44,692 nt of DNA from NCBI GenBank assembly GCA_024278135.1, contig JAJRTU010000022.1, positions 1-44,692 of the forward strand, in the 5' to 3' direction. The notes below the pieces were generated by a model. The model had not been told where the DNA came from, did not search any database, and saw only the letters and a program-made list of their open reading frames with translations. Source of the stretch: Gammaproteobacteria bacterium (GTDB taxonomy: Bacteria > Pseudomonadota > Gammaproteobacteria > Eutrophobiales > Eutrophobiaceae). Below, piece by piece: positions 1-7,082 of the stretch. Positions within the stretch are counted from its first letter, which is position 1, and each line of letters begins with the position of its first letter. The position numbers and the translations under genes were made by a program.

Positions 1-226
1 CGAGGGTGATCGCATCACCCTTGGCCATATGGGCAAGAATGTCGATTAACAAGCGCATGGCTGAAACGGGTACGGTAATATCCTGTTCCCCATCGATCAG
101 ACGGATACGCGCGGATTTTCCGTGCCCCAGGCACGCGGCCAGCAATCGGCTGCTTTGCGCTGCAAGCTGTGCGTCCTGCTCAGTTGGGGCAATGGCATCA
201 AGGGTCTTTTTTGCGGTGCTTGGCAT
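1..226 (-). CDS. Excisionase-type HTH antitoxin, N-terminal part (cut by window edge)
   Basis: The reading frame starts at an ATG (complement of 224-226) and stays open to base 1, giving 75 residues with the C-terminus outside the window. It begins MPSTAKKTLDAIAP and contains RIRLIDGEQDITVPVSAMRL followed by LLIDILAHMAKGDAITL. This pattern, a short variable head then a beta-strand segment and the LL.IL..MA.GDA block, is typical of the N-terminal region of small antitoxins whose C-terminal half is an excisionase-like winged helix and whose partner is usually a PIN-domain toxin encoded immediately downstream. The DNA-binding half and the partner would both lie left of the window, so the assignment rests on the N-terminal block only. 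It sits at the edge of an accessory region rich in other toxin-antitoxin genes, which fits. Confidence 0.55.
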   Translation of the reverse strand, partial: MPSTAKKTLDAIAPTEQDAQLAAQSSRLLAACLGHGKSARIRLIDGEQDITVPVSAMRLLIDILAHMAKGDAITL

Positions 227-511
227 AGTTGTAACCCGGCGGTTTCAAGTGAATGGCGATGGGATTAAGGGTAGCGCATGAACGAAATAAACGCAATATT
301 CGAAACTAACGAATTCAGGTATTTTCCTGCAGGTCTGGGTTTGCCTGATCGGAGAGGCCTGTCAGAAGCATTCTTCATCTGTCCAACAGAATGCCCCAAA
401 TAATCCCGATTACAGGCAAATAAGGCTAAATAGCCCGGTTTTATTGGACAGTGTAACTCGTATAAAGGCTAATAGTTACAACAAGATACAGGGATTCAGT
501 TGGAATACTAC
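227..511. other. Intergenic stretch between antitoxin gene and IS
   Basis: No convincing coding frame is seen. It must contain the promoter of the leftward antitoxin gene. It also holds an 8-bp inverted pair, CTGTCCAA at 379-386 and TTGGACAG at 444-451, of unknown meaning. Confidence 0.4.
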
Positions 512-531
512 GAACCTGTGTGTGGCGAATT
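512..531 (+). repeat. IS left terminal inverted repeat
   Basis: GAACCTGTGTGTGGCGAATT, the exact reverse complement of 1645-1664 over 20 of 20 bases. Confidence 0.85.
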
Positions 532-536
532 GTTGT

Positions 537-1571
537 TCAGGCTGCTACGGGCAACTGAAATAGCCCGCGGCAATGAGCTTACCACCGGAATTTGTTGAGA
601 TCGGCGCGGCAGATAATGGCTTCGCCGCTGGTTTCTGACGGTGTATCGCCGTCGAGCGAGGTATGCACACGATGAGTGTTGTAATAATGCCGAAATTCTT
701 CCAGCTTCCGCTCCAGGTCGCTGGCGTTCCAGAAGAGTGCATGGTCAAGATATTCACGGCGAATGGTCCCGATCAGCCGTTCGAGGATGCGAAGATTCGC
801 CTGCCAGCGGTGATACCGGAACAGTGGGTCATTGTCAGAACTGAGGTAGTGCGGAATACCCTGAGTAGAAATGGCTGTGTTGAACAGGCGACACAGGGCG
901 ACACCGTCCACATCACCAGCATGCACACCAGAACCAATAATACGCCGCGTGAACTGGTCCATGACTACGAGCACCCAGTGGCTTTTCAAAAGAATGGATT
1001 CACACCGAAACAGATCAATGCTCCAAAGGCTGTCCTTGGTGTGCCCGAGGAAGGTTAGCCATGACGGCCAACCATCATTGGAACCAGGCCGGTAATGTTC
1101 AGTGAGTACACGTCTAACTGGATCCTTGTCGACATCGACCCCGAATGCCTTGGCAATTTGCTGAGCGATTCGGCGGCAGCCATAGCGTGGGTTGCGTTGC
1201 TTCAGCTCAACGATGGCCTGGATGAGTTCCCGTGACGGGCCCTTGGGTCCCGGTTTTCCTTTTCTGCCAGATGAGTACAGCAGTCGATACTTTCGCTTCT
1301 TGAGCATGGTGTGAAATTTCAAAAGTGTCGATGGCTTGATAATCACCGCAGCTCGCCGGAGGCGGCGTGGACCGATAAATAATGACCAGAAGCCCAACAG
1401 AAATCGATCAAGTGCCAAGAGATTGGGTGCTCGTCGCCTGGAGCGATTGACGATCAGGAGTTGCTGTTTCATGAGCAGGCTGTCAGCAACGATGGTCCTC
1501 GCACCTCCGGGTCCCAGAAGTTTGGCGATTGTGGTTAAAAGATGTGCGAGGAGTATCAACAGGTCCTTCAT
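537..1571 (-). pseudogene. DDE (rve-type) transposase, nonsense-mutated and internally deleted
   Basis: The protein has an integrase core: WSIDLFRCES supplies the first Asp, SSDNDPLF the second, and ERLIGTIRREYLDH the Glu, with the usual YYNTHRVHTSLDGDTP tail. Two lesions are visible. First, the second Asp and the Glu are only about 18 residues apart, where rve-fold enzymes need about 35; family members carry a further stretch of about 18 residues after ANLRIL, so this looks like an in-frame deletion. Second, a TAA (complement of 577-579) follows LNKFRW, but the same frame continues AHCRGLFQLPVAA to a TGA at 537, which matches the family's normal C-terminus. Both lesions point to an inactive copy. 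It lies inside the perfect terminal repeats of the IS. Exact IS family is not assigned. Confidence 0.85.
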
Positions 1572-1644
1572 GGCAGGGAAGCGTAGTGAAGGTTGCGTTC
1601 AGGAACAAGACTGTCTAAGTTATCGTTTTCAGGTAATAATTACG

Positions 1645-1664
1645 AATTCGCCACACACAGGTTC
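1645..1664 (-). repeat. IS right terminal inverted repeat
   Basis: AATTCGCCACACACAGGTTC, the exact reverse complement of 512-531. It lies about 75 bp upstream of the transposase start. Confidence 0.85.
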
Positions 1665-1810
1665 AATGACGATGGGTTTCCTGCGATATATACGCTCAGC
1701 AGCGTATCGCTATCGGGCCGTCTGTCAGAACAGATTTTCGTGTCACAGCCTGGCGTAGCAAAGCGTTCTATTTTGTCTGATGGGGTTCGACAGTTTTACC
1801 GGGCGTGTCC
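1665..1810. other. Spacer between IS and tacT
   Basis: A plus-strand open frame runs from the IS into this spacer and antisense to tacT, with plausible-looking residues (NDDGFPAIYTLSS), but it has no Shine-Dalgarno site and no recognisable family. I do not call a gene. Confidence 0.4.
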
Positions 1811-2305
1811 TTACAGGCAGCGTGCTGCATCCTGTAATGTAACCATCAAGGTCATGGGGTCGAGCGGAGATTCGATAAACCCGTTACGGGTGTAGAAGCG
1901 CTTTATTTCTTCCGAGAGGGTATGCACAAGTAACGCCCGAATGCCTGCCTGTTTCGACACCGACAGGGTGCGCAACAGGGCATCTTTCAGCAGACCCCGC
2001 CCCAGGCCTGCCTGTTGACAGTGTTGATCGACGGCGAGTCTTCCAAGCACCATGACCGGTATCGGGTTCGGCATATTACGGCGTACTTTCCCTGGCGCGT
2101 CGTGATGTTCGATGCTGCCACTCGCCAGCGTGTAATAACCGACGACCTGGTTATCCTGACAAATGACGAAGGTGCGGGATGCACCGGAAACTTCATTCCT
2201 GAGCGCACGGCGTGTAAGCCATTCATCCAGTACCGGGACACCGCATGAGAACGATTCAACGAGGTGAGCCTCGGTAATCGGCGCCGGCGCCGTTATTTTT
2301 CCCAT
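1811..2305 (-). CDS. tacT: GNAT acetyltransferase toxin, TacT family
   Basis: A 164-residue GCN5-type N-acetyltransferase of the TacT/AtaT toxin family, which in characterised members acetylates the amino group of aminoacyl-tRNA and blocks translation. Seen directly: a central beta-strand VMVLGRLAVD (about 85-93), the acetyl-CoA pyrophosphate loop QQAGLGRG (97-104), and a C-terminal FYTRNGF with Tyr138 at the position of the catalytic tyrosine. The gene overlaps the upstream DUF1778 antitoxin gene by 13 bases, the standard layout of this pair. No lesion is visible, so the toxin may still work. Target amino-acid specificity cannot be read from the sequence. Confidence 0.9.
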   Translation of the reverse strand: MGKITAPAPITEAHLVESFSCGVPVLDEWLTRRALRNEVSGASRTFVICQDNQVVGYYTLASGSIEHHDAPGKVRRNMPNPIPVMVLGRLAVDQHCQQAGLGRGLLKDALLRTLSVSKQAGIRALLVHTLSEEIKRFYTRNGFIESPLDPMTLMVTLQDAARCL

Positions 2306-2571
2306 GGTGCCTTGTCATGTAACAGTTGGCGCAGAGCGGGGTTGTCTTTGACCGGCGCGTTGATGAGTGACTCGAATGCCTGCCAGGCCTTGTCGTCCGC
2401 CAAAAAGAGCCGCTGGTCAAGCAGGACATTTTCGGCCTCACGGCAGGCGGCCTCCAGCATGAAGTCCGAGCGATTCTTGTTGAGCATCGCAGCGGCCTTA
2501 TCGATCAGGTTGCGCTGAGTGGTGCGGGCGCGGATATTAATCGGCGCTGCACGGTTTTGTGTTTGAGTCAT
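2293..2571 (-). CDS. tacA: DUF1778 ribbon-helix-helix antitoxin, TacA family
   Basis: A 92-residue antitoxin that should bind DNA through an N-terminal ribbon-helix-helix (PINIRARTTQRNLIDKAAAML, then NKNRSDFMLEAA) and wrap the TacT toxin with its C-terminal helix (ALRQLLHDKAPWEK). The residues AAxxLNKNRSDFMLEAACREAENVLLDQRLF are the hallmark of DUF1778. The start at 2571 is supported by an AGGAGG about 7 bases upstream. It is the first gene of a two-gene operon with tacT and should repress its own promoter, where a large dyad sits (2589-2634). Confidence 0.92.
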   Translation of the reverse strand: MTQTQNRAAPINIRARTTQRNLIDKAAAMLNKNRSDFMLEAACREAENVLLDQRLFLADDKAWQAFESLINAPVKDNPALRQLLHDKAPWEK

Positions 2572-2588
2572 CGTGATAGCCTCCTGTT

Positions 2589-2634
2589 GTATATATGATC
2601 GGTATACATTATCGTATATCGATCATATATACAA
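2589..2634. promoter_or_regulatory. TacA/TacT operator-promoter dyad
   Basis: Two 14-bp arms are perfect inverted repeats: TGTATATATGATCG (2589-2602) and CGATCATATATACA (2621-2634), separated by 18 bp that itself contains GTATAC. The dyad ends 18 bp before the tacA start codon. On the minus strand the centre carries GATAATG, a plausible -10 element, so bound antitoxin would cover the promoter. Confidence 0.75.
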
Positions 2635-2686
2635 ATCCTGAAAGGAACAACCAGAATAGTGCTACAGGGACAGTGCTGGATTTGTG

Positions 2687-2856
2687 CTAACTTGAAAGCA
2701 CAGTGAATCGTAAGTGATTGATAACTAAACTACTGTATGGGCTGGTGGCATAACAATGCGTTGTGGGCGATTTGATCGTCTCGATGACTGCCCGTAGTTC
2801 ATCGTCCCATTTGAAGATGAGCCGCTTTCCTGACCTCACACAGATTTGGATATCGT
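2687..2856 (-). pseudogene. Possible fragment of a tyrosine recombinase gene
   Basis: On the minus strand one frame reads DIQICVRSGKRLIFKWDDEL followed by RAVIETIK before running into low-likelihood sequence and a TAG (complement of 2687-2689). The spacing of a basic strand, W-D/T-x-E-L and R-A-V/A-I-E resembles the segment of phage-type integrases just before the second catalytic block. No start codon, no catalytic residues and no full domain are present. It could equally be chance. Apart from this and the tacA operator, the interval 2572-2855 holds no recognised gene. Confidence 0.25.
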
Positions 2857-4259
2857 TAACTTGACAGTACCCCTCCGTTAACCTGGCTCAGAAAGGCTTG
2901 TCTGTGCTCAGGCGAGTTGATGTTATCTGCAAGCTTGTTACACAAATCGGTCCAGTCGACGGCTTTGCTCTGCGCCCGAAGAATAATTCGGGATGCCAGT
3001 GGCCCGACATGTTGTGCCAGTAAACGGGTGAGGTTTTCCAGTTCGAGGGCAGACAACTCGACGTTGGGTGCTGGTTCTGAGGCTTCGCTCGTGTTTGCTT
3101 CAATCTGCGAGTGCATACCTGTCTGGGTCAGCTCGCTTGCGGTAATTGATGTTCTGAACTGAGTCTGCTCCTCGGCAGAAGGTATGTGGGCGGCTAGTGC
3201 GTCAAGCAATTGATTGATGTCTACGCATTCATTCGCATGTTTCTTGATGAGCCGTGATGCCATTGGTCCGACATAAGGGATCAGAGCCTGCTCAAGCTGT
3301 GTGATCACTGTAGGCGACAGGGAAGCGGGAGTCCGGCTTTTCGACGAAAGGTGTGCTGGAATCGGCGCTCTGACGGCAGGAGCATGTTGGGTTCGCAGAA
3401 CGGTCGCGGAAAGTTCTTCGGTGTCTGGAATGTGTTGCCCTTCAGGCGACACTATCGTCGCCAGTTGTTGGGAAAATTCACTGGCATTCTGGTAACGCGA
3501 TGCAGGGTCGGCCTGCAATGCAGTTAACAGTGACTGCAGTGCTTTGTCGGCGACAACAGGGTCTGTGATGGCACTGGTAATTTAAGCTTTGAGCAAGGCA
3601 GGTTCAAGCTGGCGTCCCGGTCCCAACCGTTTTCCGGTGAGCATCTCATACAGTACTACGCCAACGGCATAGAGGTCGGAACGAGCGTCGGTTTCGCCAC
3701 GCTGACCTTCCGGTGACATGTAGCTGGGGGTGCCAAGCATAAGTCCTGCCTGGGTAAGGTCAGAGTTTTCCAGGCGTGCAATCCCGAAATCCGCAACTTT
3801 TACCTGACCGTTTTCCAAAACCATGATATTGGCCGGTTTGATATCGCGATGAACTACACCGTTGCTATGTGCGTATTCCAGTGCGCTCAGCACCTGGATA
3901 GCAATATCCACCGCCTGTCGGAATTCAATCTGCTTTTCGCTTCGTAGCAGGGTTTTCAGGTCAACGCCTTCAATGTACTCCATGACAATATAGTGTGCGC
4001 CATCACTGATCCCGTAGTCGAATACGGTGACGATATTACTATGCATGCAGCGGGCTGCGGCCTTCGCTTCTTGCCGGAATCGAACCGCCAACTCGCCGCC
4101 CATGTCATCGTCGAGTAGATGGCTATACAGCACCTTAAGCGCAACCGGTCGCTCGATGTCTTCATCATAACCCTTGTAAACCACACCCATTGCACCCTGG
4201 CCGACAGCGTTGTCGACACGGTATTTTCCAAGGTGAGAGGGATTCTGATCAGCGGGCAT
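2856..4259 (-). pseudogene. Membrane-less Ser/Thr protein kinase (Hanks type) interrupted by one in-frame TAA
   Basis: The first 225 residues are a PknB-like kinase lobe pair: glycine loop GQGAMGVVYKG (20-30), ATP lysine K42, helix-C E64, catalytic H137-R-D139 with K141 and N144, DFG 157-159, and MSPE (181-184) as the APE equivalent. A TAA at 3584-3582 ends this part after EPALLKA. The same frame continues without a break (ITSAITDPVV, then TALQADPASRYQNASEF, subdomain XI with its conserved Arg) to 2856. Past the kinase the tail holds two copies of a helical motif, ALIPYVGPMASRLIKKHA and LLAQHVGPLASRIILRAQ, resembling the DUF8082-like repeats seen after some bacterial kinases. No transmembrane segment. 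Without readthrough the catalytic domain lacks its last helices and is probably dead; an independent downstream TTG start at 3518 is possible but unlikely. It is the last gene of a three-gene minus-strand group. Confidence 0.85.
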
Positions 4260-4301
4260 GTATAAACACTATGCTGTTGCCTGGGCTATATAGTGAGTCG
4301 A

Positions 4302-5183
4302 TCAGCTTTCGGACTCATCAAGCATTTTCAGGGCATTGGCAAGGCTACGGTGCATACGATTAAAGGATTGTGCCAGAGATGAAATCTCATCATTGCCCTT
4401 GACCTCCAACTCAGCGGCATCCAACGCACCCATGCTGACTTTGTTAGCATTCTCCGCCATGCTTTTCACTGGCTTGATGACGATCAGCTGCAGCAGAATG
4501 TTCAACATCAGGCTAATCAGAACAAAAACCGCAATCATCGAAGTCATAAATACCCGGAATGTAGCGTCAGCGCGCTGCAAAGGTAGCGACATGGGCACGG
4601 AAACGATCTGTGCCCCGATCACTTCATTCATCTGCCAGCCAAAGCCATTGGCTGTGCCATAGCTGTCGATCATTGTTTGTGGAGCATTGGACGGTGTGCT
4701 GTGGCATACCAGACAGGCCTCATTGGTAATCTGAATGGGGTGGCTGAGGTACAAAAAACGCCCTGTTGGCGTATCGCGTTCTCCGATCAGCTCCTTGTCA
4801 TCCGGTTTGTTACGGAACCATTCAACAATATCAACCTCCCATCCCGTCGCCCGGTCAACCGGATTGGTGGGGTTCAGCGTGGCTTCCTTGTAACTGTAAT
4901 CGGGGTACTGAACCTGCAGCTTGTCTATATATCTGCGTGCTGAATAGGCCGGGACAGTTTGTGGCAGGAACTGACGTTTCTGTTGTAATGCCAGTAGCGG
5001 GCGAATTTCAGAAACAGTGTAGCCACGTACAGCGCGGGCGCTCTCCAGCATGATACGTGCGCTATCAAGCACTTCTTCACGGGCATTCTGCTGAAGAAAA
5101 TGATGTGCGAAAACCCCTGAAACCACGATCCCCAGCAAGGTGGTGAAACCGAAAATAAGGTTGAATTTTAGTCTTAATGACAT
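4302..5183 (-). CDS. Tll0287-like (DUF3365) heme-binding sensor with HAMP domain, no output domain
   Basis: A 293-residue inner-membrane sensor. TM1 at about 8-28, a periplasmic DUF3365/Tll0287-like domain with a c-type heme motif C157-L-V-C160-H161, TM2 at about 212-234, then a HAMP linker (about 235-285) ending NRMHRSLANALKMLDESES. The family binds heme through CxxCH and is thought to sense redox state or small gases. The protein stops after HAMP and a short coiled helix: no kinase, cyclase or methyl-accepting domain follows. The next gene, 42 bp downstream, is a Ser/Thr kinase, and a lipoprotein gene lies 41 bp upstream, so the three probably share a transcript and the kinase is the likely partner (inference). 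Confidence 0.88.
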   Translation of the reverse strand: MSLRLKFNLIFGFTTLLGIVVSGVFAHHFLQQNAREEVLDSARIMLESARAVRGYTVSEIRPLLALQQKRQFLPQTVPAYSARRYIDKLQVQYPDYSYKEATLNPTNPVDRATGWEVDIVEWFRNKPDDKELIGERDTPTGRFLYLSHPIQITNEACLVCHSTPSNAPQTMIDSYGTANGFGWQMNEVIGAQIVSVPMSLPLQRADATFRVFMTSMIAVFVLISLMLNILLQLIVIKPVKSMAENANKVSMGALDAAELEVKGNDEISSLAQSFNRMHRSLANALKMLDESES

Positions 5184-5224
5184 GGGATCATCCTGTTCGT
5201 TGATGGGCTGTAATTGCGGCAGGC

Positions 5225-6043
5225 CTACATTCGGTTGCAGGCGCGAAGCGCCAGGATAGCGGTCTGGAAATCGGCCAGGGTGTAACTGACCGAGCGAGTT
5301 TCGGTGATCGGCCAGGTAGGCCAGAAGCCAAGGCTGACCACCATGCCCGGGCTGCTTGCCATGCGTGCATACAGCGCAGGAACATCATCACCTGAAACTA
5401 TCGCAGTTGTTTCTTTAAAGAGTCTGTCAAAGGGGTGCAAGGTGTCTTCACCGATACGGATACCGGTGCCGGGATACTTGAGGTCAATGTTGGAATCGGC
5501 GCTGACGTAGATCGAATCAAATGTAAGCAACACCTGAACATCTGTCGTTGCGTAACCATCCGGTATATTCACAGTCTCCGAGGTCAGTATACACTGGGTT
5601 TTTTTCGTTACTGGATTGAGGCGCCGATCCAGGCTCCACTGCGTACCGAATGACAGAGGTAATGACTCAAGGTCAAGATGCATGATGTCCACGCGTGTAA
5701 AGGCAGGTGCCTTTCGCGGCGTAACGGTTGTGCTGGCAGGCTGAGAAGGTTTGGCTTTGGTTCTGGTTTTAGTGACGGGCTTTGACTTTTTAACAGTAGC
5801 TTGCGTGTCGTATTTCGGAAGGTCCAGCCGGCTTTTGGGTTTATTGGGTTCTGCGGGTGCCGGCGATACAACGACCTTGGGCGGCGGCTTTGTTACATGG
5901 CGATCCGCCCGTACGGGTGATGCGCTGTCATCGTGCACTGATTGCGTCATGCAGCCCGACAGCAGCCAAAGCAGCGATGCCAGTAGCAGGGTTATAGTTG
6001 CTATGTTCGTGTGTAAATAGCTCGCTCTGTAAACAGTATGCAT
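5225..6043 (-). CDS. Putative lipoprotein of unknown function
   Basis: A 272-residue protein with a hydrophobic signal segment (ATITLLLASLLWLLSGC) ending in a lipobox LLSGC, so Cys31 is the likely lipidation site. Residues about 40-110 are a Pro/Lys/Thr-rich linker (SPAPAEPNKPKSR, KTRTKAKPSQPAS), as in proteins that cross the peptidoglycan. The C-terminal half (about 115-272) is folded-looking, with two cysteines (KKTQCILT and ALRACNRM), aromatic strands (SIYVSADSNIDLKYPG, VVSLGFWPTWP) and no family I recognise. It is first in the group with the DUF3365 sensor and the kinase. Its start codon follows a G8 tract that doubles as the ribosome binding site. Confidence 0.7.
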   Translation of the reverse strand: MHTVYRASYLHTNIATITLLLASLLWLLSGCMTQSVHDDSASPVRADRHVTKPPPKVVVSPAPAEPNKPKSRLDLPKYDTQATVKKSKPVTKTRTKAKPSQPASTTVTPRKAPAFTRVDIMHLDLESLPLSFGTQWSLDRRLNPVTKKTQCILTSETVNIPDGYATTDVQVLLTFDSIYVSADSNIDLKYPGTGIRIGEDTLHPFDRLFKETTAIVSGDDVPALYARMASSPGMVVSLGFWPTWPITETRSVSYTLADFQTAILALRACNRM

Positions 6044-6045
6044 AG

Positions 6046-6061
6046 CCCCCCCCTTTTTTTT
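6046..6061 (-). promoter_or_regulatory. A8G8 homopolymer tract as ribosome binding site
   Basis: On the minus strand eight A are followed by eight G, then CT and the ATG of the lipoprotein gene (6043). The G run is the only Shine-Dalgarno-like sequence. Slippage in it would alter SD strength and spacing. Confidence 0.55.
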
Positions 6062-6492
6062 ACATGCTTACAAGTGACTGCAACGACTCTTCAAAACGGC
6101 CGGATTGGCCGCAGTATAGACCATTAAACCTTAAGAAACCCAGAAGAAATTTGTTGGCAAGCAAACGCTGTCGAAGATGTATGAAGCGAATTTCAGCGTG
6201 CTTTGGTGAGTATTGCTTTTGGCTCTCAGGCATACAGCTCGCGCACTGCCTCTCTTGGCTGTTATTGAATGTCCTCGACTTGCTCATCACCAGTCGGGTG
6301 TTCACGTTCGTCCGGAATGAGTGTTCATCTTGAGCCGGAATATGCATGAGTAGCGCATTAAATTCTGCATCGGCTTTAATGGTGACTGTTTTCATAGCGC
6401 ATGAAACTTCATGTCTTGAGTGATTCTCCTTGATCAGGGGGAAAATATGCAAAGCACTTCAGATTTATACGATGCAGCGTATTTATTGACAT
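6062..6492. other. Gene-poor interval with a possible antitoxin stub
   Basis: About 430 bp with no secure gene. On the minus strand an ATG at 6394 opens MKTVTIKADAEFNALLMHIP, which looks like the head of a small ribbon-helix-helix or related antitoxin, but what follows (to 6060) has no family resemblance. A good AAGGAG lies about 25 bases upstream and would first serve a 6-codon ORF overlapping the 6394 start. I read this as a decayed or recombined antitoxin head, with low certainty. Confidence 0.3.
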
Positions 6493-6512
6493 TATACGGT
6501 CAATCGTATAAA
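6486..6512 (+). promoter_or_regulatory. Promoter/operator of the HipB-like gene
   Basis: TTGACA at 6486-6491 and TATAAA at 6507-6512 are 15 bp apart. Overlapping them is a dyad, TATACG (6493-6498), 6 bp, CGTATA (6505-6510), similar in plan to HipB operators (TATCC-N8-GGATA). It suggests an autoregulated antitoxin-type promoter. Confidence 0.55.
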
Positions 6513-6523
6513 GAGACGATGTG

Positions 6524-6670
6524 ATGGGAAAAATCATACGCAACAACAAAGACCTCGGTGAGGCAATACGCCTGGCACGCAAAAATCAGGATTTACGGCA
6601 GGTTGATGTGGCCCAAAAAGCATCCGTCCGGCAGGCCCTGATCTCAGATCTTGAGAACGGTGCGACCTGA
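6524..6670 (+). CDS. Truncated HipB-like XRE HTH regulator
   Basis: A 48-residue protein, MGKIIRNNKDLGEAIRLARK followed by NQDLRQVDVAQKASVRQALI and SDLENGAT. This is the DNA-binding helix-turn-helix of HipB-type antitoxins, which normally continues NP.W.TL...ALG for another 20-50 residues. Here a TGA follows ENGAT and, two bases later, the yggL start begins. The join suggests that foreign sequence replaced the 3' end of the gene. No hipA kinase is present. The dyad over its promoter is intact, so the stub could still bind DNA, but dimer stability without the C-terminal strand is doubtful. Confidence 0.65.
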   Translation: MGKIIRNNKDLGEAIRLARKNQDLRQVDVAQKASVRQALISDLENGAT

Positions 6671-6672
6671 TT

Positions 6673-7002
6673 ATGTCGAAGAACCGAAACCGCAGACTGC
6701 GCAAGAAACTCCGTGTCGGTGAATTTCAGGAGCTTGGGTTTGAGGTAGAGATTCAGATCTCGGACAACGTTGACATGGATGTGCTGGTGGGCGAATTTCT
6801 GATAGAAGTTCTGGACAATAACGGGATGATGTTCGGAGGAGGTTATGACAAGGACGAGGGCTGGCTCAGAGGCTTTGTGACTAAAAGGGGTCGGGGGACG
6901 CTGACAGAGGAACATCGGGCCATCGTGAAAGACTGGTTCGCATCCCGGCAGGAAGTCAAGGAATTTGAGGCCAAATCCCTGGTCGATGCATGGCACGGAT
7001 GA
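6673..7002 (+). CDS. yggL: YggL family (DUF469) ribosome-associated protein
   Basis: A 109-residue protein beginning MSKNRNRRLRKKLRVGEFQE and ending WFASRQEVKEFEAKSLVDAWHG, the full length of Escherichia coli YggL-type proteins, which associate with the 50S subunit. Basic N-terminal tail, then the conserved LGFEVEI, LVGEFLIEVLDNNGM and GGYDKDEGWLRGFVTKRGRG segments. It starts two bases after the truncated HipB-like gene and may be read from that promoter. The last 140 bases and a few beyond recur 5280 bp downstream as a degraded copy. Usual yggL neighbours such as trmB are absent, consistent with a transferred copy. Confidence 0.92.
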   Translation: MSKNRNRRLRKKLRVGEFQELGFEVEIQISDNVDMDVLVGEFLIEVLDNNGMMFGGGYDKDEGWLRGFVTKRGRGTLTEEHRAIVKDWFASRQEVKEFEAKSLVDAWHG

Positions 7003-7008
7003 GATGAT
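6861..7008 (+). repeat. Direct repeat, left copy (3' end of yggL)
   Basis: Matches 12141-12288 at 138 of 148 positions in the same orientation, by my base-by-base count. The two copies are exactly 5280 bp apart. Confidence 0.9.
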
Positions 7009-7082
7009 GAAATGGGCGTTTGTTCGACATATACTCACGCCTTCTTCCTTCAACAGGAATGGGGCATGGCGCCCGGATCCAG

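Larger units (their letters stand above)
512..1664. mobile_element. Insertion sequence with 20-bp perfect terminal inverted repeats
   Basis: The element is bounded by perfect inverted repeats at 512-531 and 1645-1664 and is 1153 bp long. It holds a single leftward transposase gene that fills most of the interior. Size, paired termini and single integrase-like DDE gene fit an insertion sequence. No target-site duplication is visible at the outer flanks (left ends in ...ATACTAC, right begins AATGACG), so either the duplication has decayed or the element recombined after insertion. The transposase is broken, so the element should not transpose by itself. Confidence 0.85.
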
